Source: Sphingorhabdus sp. SMR4y (GTDB lineage Bacteria > Pseudomonadota > Alphaproteobacteria > Sphingomonadales > Sphingomonadaceae). Taken from it: 64,000 nucleotides of DNA. The notes under the pieces were generated by a model, which did not search any database, was not told where the DNA came from, and saw nothing but the letters and a program-made list of their open reading frames with translations. Shown here piece by piece: positions 20,622 through 30,297 of this stretch. A program made the translations under genes and the position numbers. The DNA is taken from contig NZ_CP022336.1 in the NCBI RefSeq assembly GCF_002218195.1, forward strand, positions 992,001 to 1,056,000, in the 5' to 3' direction. Numbering within the stretch: position 1 is the stretch's first letter; every line of letters starts with the position of its first letter.

Positions 20622-21188
20622 CTAGGCCGCGATGCCGTGCTCCTTGCGCAGCTTGGCAAGCTTCTTCAGCACCATTTGCCGTTTCAGCCGGGAGAGATGG
20701 TCGATAAACAAAATGCCCTCGAGATGGTCCATCTCGTGCTGCAGACAGGTCGCGAGCATGCCGTCGATCTGTTCTTCATATTGCTTGCCCTCGACATCCT
20801 GCCAGCGGGCGGTGATCGTCGCCGGCCGTTCGACATCGGCATATTGGTCGGGTACCGAAAGGCAGCCTTCCTGATAGACGTTCAGGTCTTCGGACGGATC
20901 GAGAATTTCCGGATTGATAAAGACGCGCGGATCGTTGATCACGCCATGATCATGGTCGCAATGCTCGCCATGGTCATGATCGTGCGGCGCCGGTTCCTGC
21001 AGATCAATCACCAGCACCCGCTTGGGTACACCGACCTGTATGGCGGCCAGACCGATGCCGGGCGCGTCATACATGGTGTCGAACATGTCCTGAACCAGCG
21101 TTTTCAGTTCGTCGTCAAACACGGTCACGGGTTCGGACACAGTTTTCAGGCGCGGATCAGGCACCTCTAGGATCGGTAATATAGCCAT
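20622..21188 (-). CDS. def: Peptide deformylase with a His-rich insertion
   Basis: 188 aa. All three active-site motifs are present: GIGLAAIQVG (44-53), EGCLSVP with metal ligand Cys109, and HEMDH with His151, His155 and Glu152. It removes the formyl group from nascent protein N-termini. Between the second and third strands (about 66-82) there is an inserted loop APHDHDHGEHCDHDHG with seven His, which is not part of the catalytic site and could bind metal. It is not beside fmt, which lies 4 kb away on the other strand. Confidence 0.96.
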   Translation of the reverse strand: MAILPILEVPDPRLKTVSEPVTVFDDELKTLVQDMFDTMYDAPGIGLAAIQVGVPKRVLVIDLQEPAPHDHDHGEHCDHDHGVINDPRVFINPEILDPSEDLNVYQEGCLSVPDQYADVERPATITARWQDVEGKQYEEQIDGMLATCLQHEMDHLEGILFIDHLSRLKRQMVLKKLAKLRKEHGIAA

Positions 21189-21333
21189 GGCCTAAATTTA
21201 GGGATTCTGCCGGGATTCGTCAAGCGGCGCGGACCAGGGCGTCCACTACGGCTCCTATATTCCGGCCCTGGTCAAACAGACCGGACGGGCAGATACGCCC
21301 GCGATGTGCCACCGAATGGTCGGCGGCCCAGCA

Positions 21334-21373
21334 ACAAAAAAGGCGTGTGGTTCATCGGTCGAACCACACGCCT
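21334..21373 (-). terminator. Rho-independent terminator of the TonB-dependent receptor gene
   Basis: A perfect 13-bp stem (AGGCGTGTGGTTC at 21341-21353 with GAACCACACGCCT at 21361-21373), seven-base loop, then a run of T on the minus strand (AAAAAA at 21335-21340 on the plus strand). It begins 28 bases past the receptor stop codon. Confidence 0.92.
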
Positions 21374-21400
21374 TGCAGTAATCAACGTCCGGCTATTGGC

Positions 21401-24130
21401 TCAGAACTGCCCACGCACGGTGATGCCATATGTTCTCGGCTCTGCGAGAAAAGCCGAATAGGTCTGCTGCGAAGCAACAAAGGGCGTGTTAAACGCGACC
21501 TGTGAATAGTTCACATTGAACAGATTCTGCGCCCAGCCTTCGATTGACCATCTATTGTCGGGACCGCGGACACCGATACGCGCATTGACCAGTGTGAAGC
21601 CATCCTGCTCCTTACCGTAGAGCAAGTCCGAACCGGTGTTATAGTCGCTGGTTGTCCGGGCGTTGACATAGAATAATCCGGTCAGGCCGCTATTCCCGAG
21701 GGGCGGAGTATAAGACAGCGAAGCGGTCGCTGTGATTTCCGGAGCGTTCGACAGATTGTCGCCTGGCAGCAACCGCAATGCGGGATCCAGCGCCGTACCA
21801 TCGTCACGGCCAACCAGATCATTTTCATAGCTGGTATCGGTGTAGGTCAGGCCCATGGTCACATTCACATGGCGGACCGGATCGATCGACGCTTCCAGTT
21901 CAACGCCCTGGGCAACGACACCATATTTGACATCATCGGCATTGCAATTGCCCGTGCTGCCGTCAGTATCTCTGTCTGCACCGTTCAGATCTGCGCTGCA
22001 GGCATTGATATTCTGTACCAGGAAGACCGAACCGTTGAACGTGTTGAGCTGAAAATTGTCAAACTGCTGACGGAAAGCGGCAACACTCAGCGAAAATTCC
22101 CGGCTCGAATATTTCGCGCCGATTTCAAATGCGTCCACCGTCTCCTGGTCAAATTGCAGATTGGCGGTATCACCGGTCAATGCCGGATTGGCCAGCGTCG
22201 AACTGGTCAAAGCGGACCGGTCAAGGTTGAAACCGCCGGCCTTGTAGCCGCGCGAGTAGCTGCCATAAATCAGCAGGTCGTCGGTCGGCTTGTAGGACAG
22301 GATCGCGGTGCCGGTAAACTCGCTCTCGCTCCGGCTGTCGCTCAGCGTGACCCCGTCCAGTTCTGCCGTGGAATTCCCCTGGCAGGACAGACCGATCAGA
22401 CCGCCGGCCAATCCGGCCAATGGTCCGGTAAGCAATGGCGTGAACAACGCCCGCTGGACCGGACACATGGTGTTGTCATTGGAGAAGGCCGCATCGAAAT
22501 CCTTGGTCTCGTTCGTGTAGCGCAGTCCCAGCGTCAGATCGAGCTTGTCGGTGACATGGAAGATATTATGCGTGAAAAAGGCGAAATTCTCGCTTTTCTG
22601 ATTATAGACATCGAGCACCGTTCCCCGGTCGTTGATCTGCGCCAGATTATCCAGTCCGGCAAAAATCAGCGGTGTGGCAGCACCAAATGCGCCAGCGCCG
22701 CCATTGGCGGCCTGCAATACAGCCCTGCCCCCGGCGCTCAGACAGCCGGTGCTGGTCGGCGAAGCAAGAGCAGGATTGACCGCATTGACGATCCGGCAGG
22801 GGGCGAACGCGCCATATTGCGAGCCAAAGCGCAGATTGTCCCGCGTTTCGAGCTTTTCATTCGCGTAGAAGCCGCCGATCAACCAGTCGAGCTTGTCGTC
22901 GAAGGCAGACCCTTGCAGGCGCAGTTCCTGGGTGAAGGTCTTGAATTCCCGGGCACCGGCATTTTCATTCGGCTCGCGATAGAGGATATCGATCTGCGTA
23001 TAATCCGTATCAGATGCCTGAAAGTTGGAATATTCCCGATATCCGGTGATCGACGTCAGGTTCATGTTGCCCAGTTCGGCATTGACCTCGATCGAAGCAC
23101 CGAAATCCTCCGTTTCCCCGGCATAGGAACGACCAGGGGTAACGTAAATATCCCGGTTGAACGTGCTCTGGTTGAGGGCGTTGCTGTTCTGCCCCAACCC
23201 CAGCAGCACCGGAATGATTGGATTGGCCGGGTCGGTAAGAGCCGGTGACCCCGGTTGTGGCAGAGTGAAGGGATCCAGTCCCGGGCTGACCCGTGCCTGC
23301 TGGGCAAATTCGGGCTGGACAAAGGTCGCGGCGCAGCAGGATTCGTCTTTCTTCGAATAGTCGCCGACCACGCGGACGCTCAGAGTGTCGCTTGGCTCAA
23401 ACAGAAGCTGCCCGCGCACCAGATAGCGGTCCTTGTTATTGACATCGGTCCCATTGACGACGTCGGTGTAGAAACCGTCCCGTTTCAGATAGACCCCGTC
23501 GATCCGCGCAGCGATAGTATCGCTCAGCGGACCATTGATGCCCCCTTCCAGGCGCAACTGATCATAATTACCGTACGTCGCAGCGGCATATCCGGAAAAA
23601 TTGAACTCCGGAGCGGCGGTGGTAATGCTGATCATCCCGGCAGAAGAATTGCGTCCACCCAGTGTGCCTTGCGGTCCGCGCAGCACCTCGATCCGGTCAA
23701 TCGGGCCGAGCTCGCTTAGCGCGTTACCACTACGCGAACGGTATACGCCATCGATGAACACAGCCACGGAACTTTCCAGTCCGGGATTGTCGCCCACGGT
23801 CCCGATACCACGAATTCGGGCGGAGCCATTGGCTTCGTTGCCGGTCGATGACACCAGCAGCGAAGGCGCAAGCTGATTGAGTTCACGAATATCGCTGGTA
23901 CCGCTCTGCTGCAATTGTTCTGCGCCAATAGCGGAAACCGCAATAGGCACATCGGACAACACCTGGGCCCGGCCCTGTGCGGTCACCACAATCACATTGT
24001 CGTCAAAATTGCCCTGATCACTTCCGCTGGCCTGGTCGGCCGAGTCGGATTGCGTCTGGGCGTAAGCGGGGGCGGTTGCGATGGCGGCCATTGCGAACGC
24101 GCAGGCAGACAGATTCAAGGCTAATTTCAT
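21401..24130 (-). CDS. TonB-dependent outer-membrane receptor
   Basis: 909 aa. Signal peptide (MKLALNLSACAFAMAAIATA, cleavage after AYAQ), then a plug domain with DDNVIVVTAQGRAQVLSDVP (TonB-box-like VIVVTA) and VEVLRGPQGTL-like RIEVLRGPQGTLGG, and a 22-strand-type barrel ending in aromatic ...ITVRGQF. Large extracellular loops and the absence of a linked siderophore gene leave the substrate open; the long loops and NxxS/T-poor barrel are typical of the many sphingomonad receptors for organic nutrients. The frame opens at 24193 but ATG 24130 has AGGAG eight bases upstream and starts the signal peptide. It is a single-gene transcript with its own terminator. Confidence 0.95.
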   Translation of the reverse strand: MKLALNLSACAFAMAAIATAPAYAQTQSDSADQASGSDQGNFDDNVIVVTAQGRAQVLSDVPIAVSAIGAEQLQQSGTSDIRELNQLAPSLLVSSTGNEANGSARIRGIGTVGDNPGLESSVAVFIDGVYRSRSGNALSELGPIDRIEVLRGPQGTLGGRNSSAGMISITTAAPEFNFSGYAAATYGNYDQLRLEGGINGPLSDTIAARIDGVYLKRDGFYTDVVNGTDVNNKDRYLVRGQLLFEPSDTLSVRVVGDYSKKDESCCAATFVQPEFAQQARVSPGLDPFTLPQPGSPALTDPANPIIPVLLGLGQNSNALNQSTFNRDIYVTPGRSYAGETEDFGASIEVNAELGNMNLTSITGYREYSNFQASDTDYTQIDILYREPNENAGAREFKTFTQELRLQGSAFDDKLDWLIGGFYANEKLETRDNLRFGSQYGAFAPCRIVNAVNPALASPTSTGCLSAGGRAVLQAANGGAGAFGAATPLIFAGLDNLAQINDRGTVLDVYNQKSENFAFFTHNIFHVTDKLDLTLGLRYTNETKDFDAAFSNDNTMCPVQRALFTPLLTGPLAGLAGGLIGLSCQGNSTAELDGVTLSDSRSESEFTGTAILSYKPTDDLLIYGSYSRGYKAGGFNLDRSALTSSTLANPALTGDTANLQFDQETVDAFEIGAKYSSREFSLSVAAFRQQFDNFQLNTFNGSVFLVQNINACSADLNGADRDTDGSTGNCNADDVKYGVVAQGVELEASIDPVRHVNVTMGLTYTDTSYENDLVGRDDGTALDPALRLLPGDNLSNAPEITATASLSYTPPLGNSGLTGLFYVNARTTSDYNTGSDLLYGKEQDGFTLVNARIGVRGPDNRWSIEGWAQNLFNVNYSQVAFNTPFVASQQTYSAFLAEPRTYGITVRGQF

Positions 24131-24161
24131 GACATGCTCTCCTGAAAACTTCTTTTTTTTT

Positions 24162-24203
24162 ACTATCGCTAATGATAGCCAGACCGCCCGCATTTGATAG
24201 CCA
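24162..24203. promoter_or_regulatory. Candidate operator upstream of the TonB-dependent receptor
   Basis: In the 317-base gap 24131-24447, TGATAGCCA occurs at 24173-24181 and again at 24195-24203, exactly 22 bases apart (two helical turns); the first copy is also one arm of the dyad ACTATCG-CTAA-TGATAGC (24162-24179). The block lies 32-73 bases upstream of the receptor start, next to a nine-base T run (24153-24161), where a promoter would be expected. The rest of the gap, to the recR stop at 24448, shows no convincing gene. Confidence 0.4.
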
Positions 24204-24447
24204 AATCTGAGAGCATTGCGTCAATTTTCCACCAGGTGTTGCTTTATTGTCGATTTTACTTCCAGCGCGATAGAATGAACCAGAAGACGATTGCCTCCCG
24301 GGATCGATCCGCCAGCCTATTCTTGGCGATGAAAAATCGGCGAAGGCATCGGGAAACGCCGGCCCAAAGCTGGTCGGAAACTTGGGAGACAGCGGTCGCG
24401 GCAGGCGGGCATTCGTAACCCGCAGCATCGCGCGACAACGGATAAAA

Positions 24448-25050
24448 CTAGTCGCTGTGAATCGGCCTTCGGGACCGAAGAGCCTGCGCCAACGTGCCCT
24501 CGTCGAGATAATCCAGTTCACCACCCACGGGTATGCCGTGTGACAACTGGCTCAACCGGATCGGATAGTTTTCCAGCCGCTCGGCGATATAATGGGCGGT
24601 GGTCTGCCCCTCGAGCGTGGCATTCATCGCCAGAACCACTTCGTCTATGCCACCCCCCTCGACCCGCCGGATCAGCGTGTCGATCCCGATATCTTCCGGT
24701 CGTACGCCGTCAAGGGCTGACAATTTTCCACCGAGCACATGAAATTTTCCGGGAAACAGGCGCGACTTGTCGAGCGCCCAGAGATCGGAAACTTCCTCGA
24801 CCACACAGATCGATTTCTCGTCGCGCCGCGGGTCGCTGCATATCTGACAGGGATTCTGCGTATCGACATTGCCGCAGATTGCGCAGGTGACGAGCTGCTG
24901 ATCGACCCGTTCCATCGCTGCCAGAATCGGTTTCATCGCGGTGTCCGGTCGTTTCAGCAGATAGAGCACTGCCCGCCTGGCCGAGCGCGGTCCCAGACCG
25001 GGAAGCTTGGCGAGGGCCTGAACCAGATTTTCGATCTCTTGCGATGCCAT
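24448..25050 (-). CDS. recR: Recombination mediator protein RecR
   Basis: 200 aa, full length. N-terminal helix-hairpin-helix [20 protein letters not shown], a C4 zinc finger CAICGN...CQICSD (about 57-72), and a Toprim domain with [13 protein letters not shown] and the C-terminal [21 protein letters not shown]. It acts with RecO (and RecF) to load RecA on SSB-coated gaps. It is separated from dnaX-ybaB, its frequent operon partners. Transcribed divergently from fmt with a 121-base gap. Confidence 0.97.
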   Translation of the reverse strand: MASQEIENLVQALAKLPGLGPRSARRAVLYLLKRPDTAMKPILAAMERVDQQLVTCAICGNVDTQNPCQICSDPRRDEKSICVVEEVSDLWALDKSRLFPGKFHVLGGKLSALDGVRPEDIGIDTLIRRVEGGGIDEVVLAMNATLEGQTTAHYIAERLENYPIRLSQLSHGIPVGGELDYLDEGTLAQALRSRRPIHSD

Positions 25051-25171
25051 GGCTTAGTCATTAGGAGCAGCCGCACAAGACTGCCAAGCAGAAAATGCCT
25101 GTCCTGCAACACCGTGGAACGATCTTGTCGCGGTCAAGCCGGTGACGGATCACATATTTGAAAGATAGTTT

Positions 25172-26098
25172 ATGACGTCCGGCAACACATCCCTGCGCAT
25201 CGCCTTCATGGGGACTCCAGATTTTGCAGTGCCGGCGTTGCAGGCACTGCACGAAGCGGGGCACGAGATTGCCGCCGTCTATTCGCAGCCGCCACGCCGC
25301 GCCGGACGCGGCAAGAAACTCTCCCCCTCGCCTGTACAACGGGTTGCAGAGGCGCTCGGGATCGAAACCCGCACGCCGGTGTCGCTGAAGGGAGAAGCTG
25401 AGCAGACGGCCTTTGCGGCGCTCGATCTGGATGTCGCGATCGTCGCTGCCTATGGTCTGATCCTGCCGCAGGCGATCCTGGACGCACCGAAAATGGGTTG
25501 CCTGAATATCCACGGATCGCTGCTCCCCCGCTGGCGCGGTGCCGCGCCGGTACAGCGGGCCATTCTCGCGGCCGATGAAGAAACCGGAATTACCATCATG
25601 CAGATGGAAGCCGGACTGGACACCGGACCGATGCTGCTGAAATCGACAATCCCGGTCAACGGCAAGACCGCGGGCCAGCTGACCGAGGAACTGGCGACAA
25701 CGGGCGCAGAATTGATGGTGCAATATCTGGCGTCACCGGGCGATTATCCCGCCGATGCCCAGAATGATGATCTCGCGACCTATGCGAGAAAGATAGAGAA
25801 ACAGGAGGCGCGTCTGGATTTGAACCAGACCGCCGAACAGGTCGAGCGCCAGATCAGGGCCTTCACGCCTGTCCCCGGCGCCTTTTTCGAATTCGAAGGC
25901 AATCGCTACAAGATCCTGCAAGCCGATGTCTGCGAGGCCGCAGGCGCGCCGGGTGAAATTCTGGACGAAGGATTGCTCATCGGCTGCGCCGCCGGGTCGA
26001 TCCAGCCCCAGATCATCCAGAAAGCGGGCAAACCCGCCATGGACCGCAAAGCCTTTCTCAACGGTATGAAAATCCCGAAGGGGACGAAATTGCAATGA
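25172..26098 (+). CDS. fmt: Methionyl-tRNA formyltransferase
   Basis: 308 aa. Formyltransferase domain with [15 protein letters not shown] at the N-terminus, the folate-site triad in [21 protein letters not shown] (Asn, His) and the following Asp in [11 protein letters not shown]; the C-terminal OB-like domain ends [11 protein letters not shown]. It formylates initiator Met-tRNA with 10-formyl-THF. ATGA overlap with truA shows coupling. The usual def-fmt pairing is broken here. Confidence 0.97.
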   Translation: MTSGNTSLRIAFMGTPDFAVPALQALHEAGHEIAAVYSQPPRRAGRGKKLSPSPVQRVAEALGIETRTPVSLKGEAEQTAFAALDLDVAIVAAYGLILPQAILDAPKMGCLNIHGSLLPRWRGAAPVQRAILAADEETGITIMQMEAGLDTGPMLLKSTIPVNGKTAGQLTEELATTGAELMVQYLASPGDYPADAQNDDLATYARKIEKQEARLDLNQTAEQVERQIRAFTPVPGAFFEFEGNRYKILQADVCEAAGAPGEILDEGLLIGCAAGSIQPQIIQKAGKPAMDRKAFLNGMKIPKGTKLQ

Positions 26099-26853
26099 CC
26101 CGTTTTGCGATCACTCTGGAATATGATGGCCGTCCGTTCATGGGCTGGCAGCATCAGGATCACGGCCCGAGCGTCCAGCAGGCCGTCGAGCAGGCGATCC
26201 ACAAGATCACCGGACAGGACGTGCGTGTTTTTGCCGCCGGCAGAACCGACGCCGGTGTCCACGCGCTGGCGATGCGCGCCCATTTTGATCTGGACACGAA
26301 GCTGACCCCGTTCCGCCTGAGCGAAGGCATCAATGCCGGGTTGCGCCCGCACCCTGTGGCGGTGCTTGCCTGCGACATCGTTGACGAGCAATGGCATGCC
26401 CGCTTCGCCTGTGAGGGTCGGCGCTATCTCTACAAGATTACCAATCGCCGGGCGCCGCTGACCTTTGACCGCGGCCTGAGCTGGCAGGTTGCGCCGGCAC
26501 TCGACAGCGATGCCATGCACAATGCCGCGCAAGTGCTGACCGGGCAGCATGATTTCACCACTTTCCGTTCGACTCATTGCCAGGCGCAAAGCCCGGTCAA
26601 GACGCTCGACAGCATATCTGTCAGCCGCTTCGGCGAAGAGATAGAGGTGGAGGTAGCCGCCCGCTCGTTCCTGCACCATCAGGTGCGCTCGATCGTCGGT
26701 TGTCTGAAGCTGGTCGGCACCGGCAAATGGTCGAAAGGGGATCTGAAAAACGCGCTGGCAGCGCGAGATCGCAACGCGCTCGGTTTCAACGCGCCGCCCG
26801 ATGGCCTTTATTTCGTCGAGGCGATCTATCCGACTGATTTAGAGCCCGAATAA
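26095..26853 (+). CDS. truA: tRNA pseudouridine(38-40) synthase TruA
   Basis: 252 aa. Opening [16 protein letters not shown], catalytic Asp52 in [14 protein letters not shown], and the conserved [17 protein letters not shown] near residue 200. It makes pseudouridine at positions 38-40 of tRNA anticodon arms. Coupled to fmt. Its last 15 bases overlap the end of the amidotransferase gene on the opposite strand, marking the border of the exosortase locus. Confidence 0.97.
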   Translation: MTRFAITLEYDGRPFMGWQHQDHGPSVQQAVEQAIHKITGQDVRVFAAGRTDAGVHALAMRAHFDLDTKLTPFRLSEGINAGLRPHPVAVLACDIVDEQWHARFACEGRRYLYKITNRRAPLTFDRGLSWQVAPALDSDAMHNAAQVLTGQHDFTTFRSTHCQAQSPVKTLDSISVSRFGEEIEVEVAARSFLHHQVRSIVGCLKLVGTGKWSKGDLKNALAARDRNALGFNAPPDGLYFVEAIYPTDLEPE

Positions 26854-28734
26854 ACGCGACAGCGACTTGTCGAGCATCAGCAACTGCCACAGCAAGCGAC
26901 TGTTGTCGGAGCGCCCGGCAATATGGTCGTCGGCAATACTGCCCATCGCCTTGCTATCGAACCAGCCGGTCCGCGCCAGATTGCTCCCGCGGGCAATATC
27001 GCGGGCGGTCTCGGCAAGCGGGCCGCGGAACCATTGCGCGATCGGAGTCACGAAACCCATTTTCGGTCGATAGAGAATGTCGTTCGGAAGATAATCTTCC
27101 ATCGATTTTTTCAGCAGATATTTGCCCTGCCCCTTGCGCACCCGCAAATTGGTCGGCAATCGCGCTGCAAATTCCATCAGCCGGTAATCGAGCAGCGGTT
27201 CGCGTGCTTCCAGCCCGACCGCCATGCTGGTGCGGTCGACCTTGGTCAGTATATCGCCCGGCAGCCACATCTTCATATCGGCATATTGCGCCTGGTCCAG
27301 ACCGTTTCGGGCTGGCGCATTATTCATCAGGTCGATCATCCACTGCTCCGCCTGATAGTCGCCCAGATCGCTGCGCATGCGGTCCGAATAGATTTGCTGG
27401 CGTCCCGATGGCGCCGTCACTCCGACCGCCTCGGCGTAGCCTTCCGGCCCGGTCCGGGCCAGCGAGAGCAAAGTCGACTTTGCGCGAAACGGACGCGGTG
27501 CCCAGTCGGCCTTGGGATAGACCGATCCCAGCCACCCGAATGCAGGCCCGCGAAAGGATTGCGGCAACAGGCCCCTCACCCGCTCTTCGGCGTGATGAAA
27601 GACATGCCGCCGATAGCCCGCCATGGCCTCGTCAGCTCCATCACCGGACAGCGCCACGGTCACCGTCTCGCGCGCCAGTTCACAAACCCGGTAGGTCGGC
27701 AAAGCGGATGCATCCGCAAAGGGTTCGTCAAAATGATCAGCAAGCGTATCAATCAGGCCGAAATCATCCGCAGCCACAATGCGTTTGCGATGATCGGTCC
27801 GAAACCGTTCCGCGACCTGCCGCGCATAGCCGGTCTCGTCCAGCGACTGCTGATCAAAACCGATCGAGCAGGTCTCGACAGGCCGCTGGCTTTGCTCAGC
27901 CATCAGAGCGACCACGGCGCTGCTGTCGACACCACCGGACAAAAAGGCGCCGAGCGGGACATCGGCAACCATCCGCGAACCGACCGACTGCTTCAGGAGA
28001 GCAACAAGTTCCTCTTCCAGCGCGCCCGCGGACGCCCTGTGCCGCTGGCTGAAATCCATATCCCAATATTGCACCGGTGCCGGCTCCGGCCTGCCCTGTT
28101 CGAGCAGCAGATAATGTCCCGCGGGCAGCTTCTTGACACCTTTCAGCAGCGAGGTCTGGTCCGGCACATAGCCAAAGGCGAGATAATCATCGACTGCCCG
28201 CAGATTGGGCTCGCGGCGCAACAAGGGGTTGGCGAGCAGCGCTTTCAGTTCCGAACCGAACAACAGGCTACCATCAGAAACGCGAGCATAGAAAAGGGGC
28301 TTCACCCCCAACCGGTCGCGAGCCAGAAACAGCCGGCGAGTCCGCTGATCGTAGAGGGCAAAGGCGAACATGCCGTTGAGTCGCTTGAGACAATCGACAC
28401 CCCATTGCCGCCAGGCAAAAAGAATGACCTCGCTATCACTGTTGGTCTGGAACTGGTGCCCAAGACCTTCCAGTTCGGCTCGCACCTCGAGAAAATTGTA
28501 AATCTCGCCATTGAAGCTGAGCACCTGCGCTTCGTCCGCGGTCAGCATCGGCTGCGCGCCGCCTTCCAGATCGATGATCGACAGCCTGCGATGGCCAAGC
28601 CCGACCCCCGGGGCGGTCCAGATTCCCGAGCCGTCCGGGCCTCGATGCGTGAGACTGTCGGTCATCTTGCGCAGACGATCGGGATCGACCGGCTTGGCCG
28701 TCTCCAAATGAAATATACCTGCTATGCCGCACAT
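26839..28734 (-). CDS. XrtA/PEP-CTERM-associated amidotransferase (asparagine synthase-like)
   Basis: 631 aa. The N-terminal class II glutaminase starts MCGIAGIFH with nucleophile Cys2 after Met removal, followed by HRGPDGSG and NGEIYN; the C-terminal asparagine-synthase domain has the ATP-binding [12 protein letters not shown] (about 266-277) and [13 protein letters not shown]. Members fixed in exosortase A loci (TIGR03108 type) are thought to amidate a glycan or its precursor rather than make free Asn; this is inference from context. It is the last gene of the minus-strand arm, nine bases after xrtA. Confidence 0.93.
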   Translation of the reverse strand: MCGIAGIFHLETAKPVDPDRLRKMTDSLTHRGPDGSGIWTAPGVGLGHRRLSIIDLEGGAQPMLTADEAQVLSFNGEIYNFLEVRAELEGLGHQFQTNSDSEVILFAWRQWGVDCLKRLNGMFAFALYDQRTRRLFLARDRLGVKPLFYARVSDGSLLFGSELKALLANPLLRREPNLRAVDDYLAFGYVPDQTSLLKGVKKLPAGHYLLLEQGRPEPAPVQYWDMDFSQRHRASAGALEEELVALLKQSVGSRMVADVPLGAFLSGGVDSSAVVALMAEQSQRPVETCSIGFDQQSLDETGYARQVAERFRTDHRKRIVAADDFGLIDTLADHFDEPFADASALPTYRVCELARETVTVALSGDGADEAMAGYRRHVFHHAEERVRGLLPQSFRGPAFGWLGSVYPKADWAPRPFRAKSTLLSLARTGPEGYAEAVGVTAPSGRQQIYSDRMRSDLGDYQAEQWMIDLMNNAPARNGLDQAQYADMKMWLPGDILTKVDRTSMAVGLEAREPLLDYRLMEFAARLPTNLRVRKGQGKYLLKKSMEDYLPNDILYRPKMGFVTPIAQWFRGPLAETARDIARGSNLARTGWFDSKAMGSIADDHIAGRSDNSRLLWQLLMLDKSLSRLFGL

Positions 28735-28743
28735 AGGCGCGCC

Positions 28744-30297
28744 CTAGCGCAGCCCCGCCATCGCGTCAGCCAATTTATCGACCGGACCCAAATCGGCAAG
28801 AAATGCGTTGATCGCAGCCTGGGCGGATTGTTCGCGCTTCGTTTCGGAAGAAATCAGGACTGCCACGGCCTGCTGAGGGCCGCCGAACAGCCTGCCCTTC
28901 AATGTCTCGAGTTTCACTGCCGAGCCACTGCCGGTAAGTTTCCCGCCGATACGGTAAAAGCTGACGACATCGCGGACCACCGGCCCGGGTGCGATCAGTT
29001 CAACCGCGGAGGCCCCCGCCGGTGCTTCGAGAGCCCGATTGCGAGACCACTCGGTCTCGGGAACAAGCGCCCCCTGTCCATAGCCGACAAGCTCCCGGCC
29101 CTCTTCCTGACGGTCATAAACCGCGACAGACAGATCGACCTCCATGCCGGTCATGCTATTTCGGTAGCGCCCGAGCAACTGATGGCTGGCACCGTCAAAA
29201 CGCGGCTTCCAGGGATACAGCGGTTGATAATCGACTTTCTCCCAGCCGGCGACGTCCGGCAGCGCAATCCGGTCTGGCACAACCGATTCCTGAGCCGCCA
29301 CGATTGATATCCAGAGTAGCGGCGTCAGGATGATTGCCGCCATCGCCGCCATCACTTTCGTCGGCTTTTGCGCGCCGGCTGGTACAGGCTGATTGCGGGC
29401 CAGAGCATCGCCATCAATCATCGGGTCGTCGATCTTCCGATCGAAAAAGGGCCAGCCAATCGCCATCAACAAAATCAGGACGAAGGCAAAAAAGAACCAG
29501 CCGTAGAAAATATGGTCAAAACCAATGGCAAAATCGAGCGACGTATGATGCGCAATATAAATGGTCCCGAATGCGCGGATACCATTGGCAATTATGGGCA
29601 GCAGCACGGCGACGATCATGAACAGGATCCGGCGGTTCCAGCTCTGGAAACACACATTGCTGACCAGCGCACCATAAGCGAACATGGCGATCAGGAACTT
29701 GATGCCCGAGCAGGCCTCTGCGACCTCGAAATAGCCGGTCGGCGTGGAAATGAATATCCCGTCGATAAAGGCCGGAATATCCGCCCAGCCGAGAAATATC
29801 ATCGACAGTCTTGCGGTGACCATCTGCAAGAACGGCACGAACTCCTCGCCGAAAGGAACGAGGAAAAAGCTGAAGGCGATCGGAAATACGAGTCCGCGCG
29901 TAACAGTCGGACCGAGCATTGTGACCACAGCCCCCTGCAGCATCATCAACAGTCCGAGGTGCCGCGCGAAGGAAACGCCCGCGGCCTCTCCCATCAACCA
30001 TCCGGCAGCAGCGACGCCGCTCAGCAAAAGACCGGGCCACCAGATTTGCGGAGCAAGTTTGGCCAGTTCTTCCCGCCGCTGCTGCACCAGCCAAAACAGG
30101 ATCGGCACAATCAGCAGACAGTGATTATAGGTGGAAACAGACCACCATGTCCGGACCATGTCGGCGGCGTCACGCCAGAAAACAGCCAATATGGCCAGCA
30201 TGGCGAATGCCAGCAACTGCAGATGCGTGGTCCAAAGCGAGGCAGGCACGGCGGGAAGCTGTCTGCTGTCCAAGCGATTGGCGGTCGCACTCGTCAT
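28744..30297 (-). CDS. xrtA: Exosortase A fused to an EpsI domain
   Basis: 517 aa from ATG 30297, which overlaps the upstream stop (ATGA). About eight membrane helices span residues 25-285. The transpeptidase-like triad is intact: Cys196 in AEACSGIKFL, Arg241 in NGIRAFGT and His262 in GFDHIFYGW. The C-terminal part (about 320-517) is the EpsI-type soluble domain, a fusion typical of XrtA. It is inferred to process PEP-CTERM proteins and attach them to exopolysaccharide or envelope. No PEP-CTERM substrate gene was seen in this window. Confidence 0.95.
   Translation of the reverse strand: MTSATANRLDSRQLPAVPASLWTTHLQLLAFAMLAILAVFWRDAADMVRTWWSVSTYNHCLLIVPILFWLVQQRREELAKLAPQIWWPGLLLSGVAAAGWLMGEAAGVSFARHLGLLMMLQGAVVTMLGPTVTRGLVFPIAFSFFLVPFGEEFVPFLQMVTARLSMIFLGWADIPAFIDGIFISTPTGYFEVAEACSGIKFLIAMFAYGALVSNVCFQSWNRRILFMIVAVLLPIIANGIRAFGTIYIAHHTSLDFAIGFDHIFYGWFFFAFVLILLMAIGWPFFDRKIDDPMIDGDALARNQPVPAGAQKPTKVMAAMAAIILTPLLWISIVAAQESVVPDRIALPDVAGWEKVDYQPLYPWKPRFDGASHQLLGRYRNSMTGMEVDLSVAVYDRQEEGRELVGYGQGALVPETEWSRNRALEAPAGASAVELIAPGPVVRDVVSFYRIGGKLTGSGSAVKLETLKGRLFGGPQQAVAVLISSETKREQSAQAAINAFLADLGPVDKLADAMAGLR

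Noticed and set aside
21869-23248. A 459-codon plus-strand frame opposite the TonB-dependent receptor
   Set aside because: Antisense shadow; the receptor is strongly supported by plug and barrel motifs and terminator.
26923-29307. A 794-codon plus-strand frame opposite the amidotransferase and xrtA end
   Set aside because: A shadow of GC-rich coding sequence; low-complexity composition rich in Arg, Gln and His and no motif.
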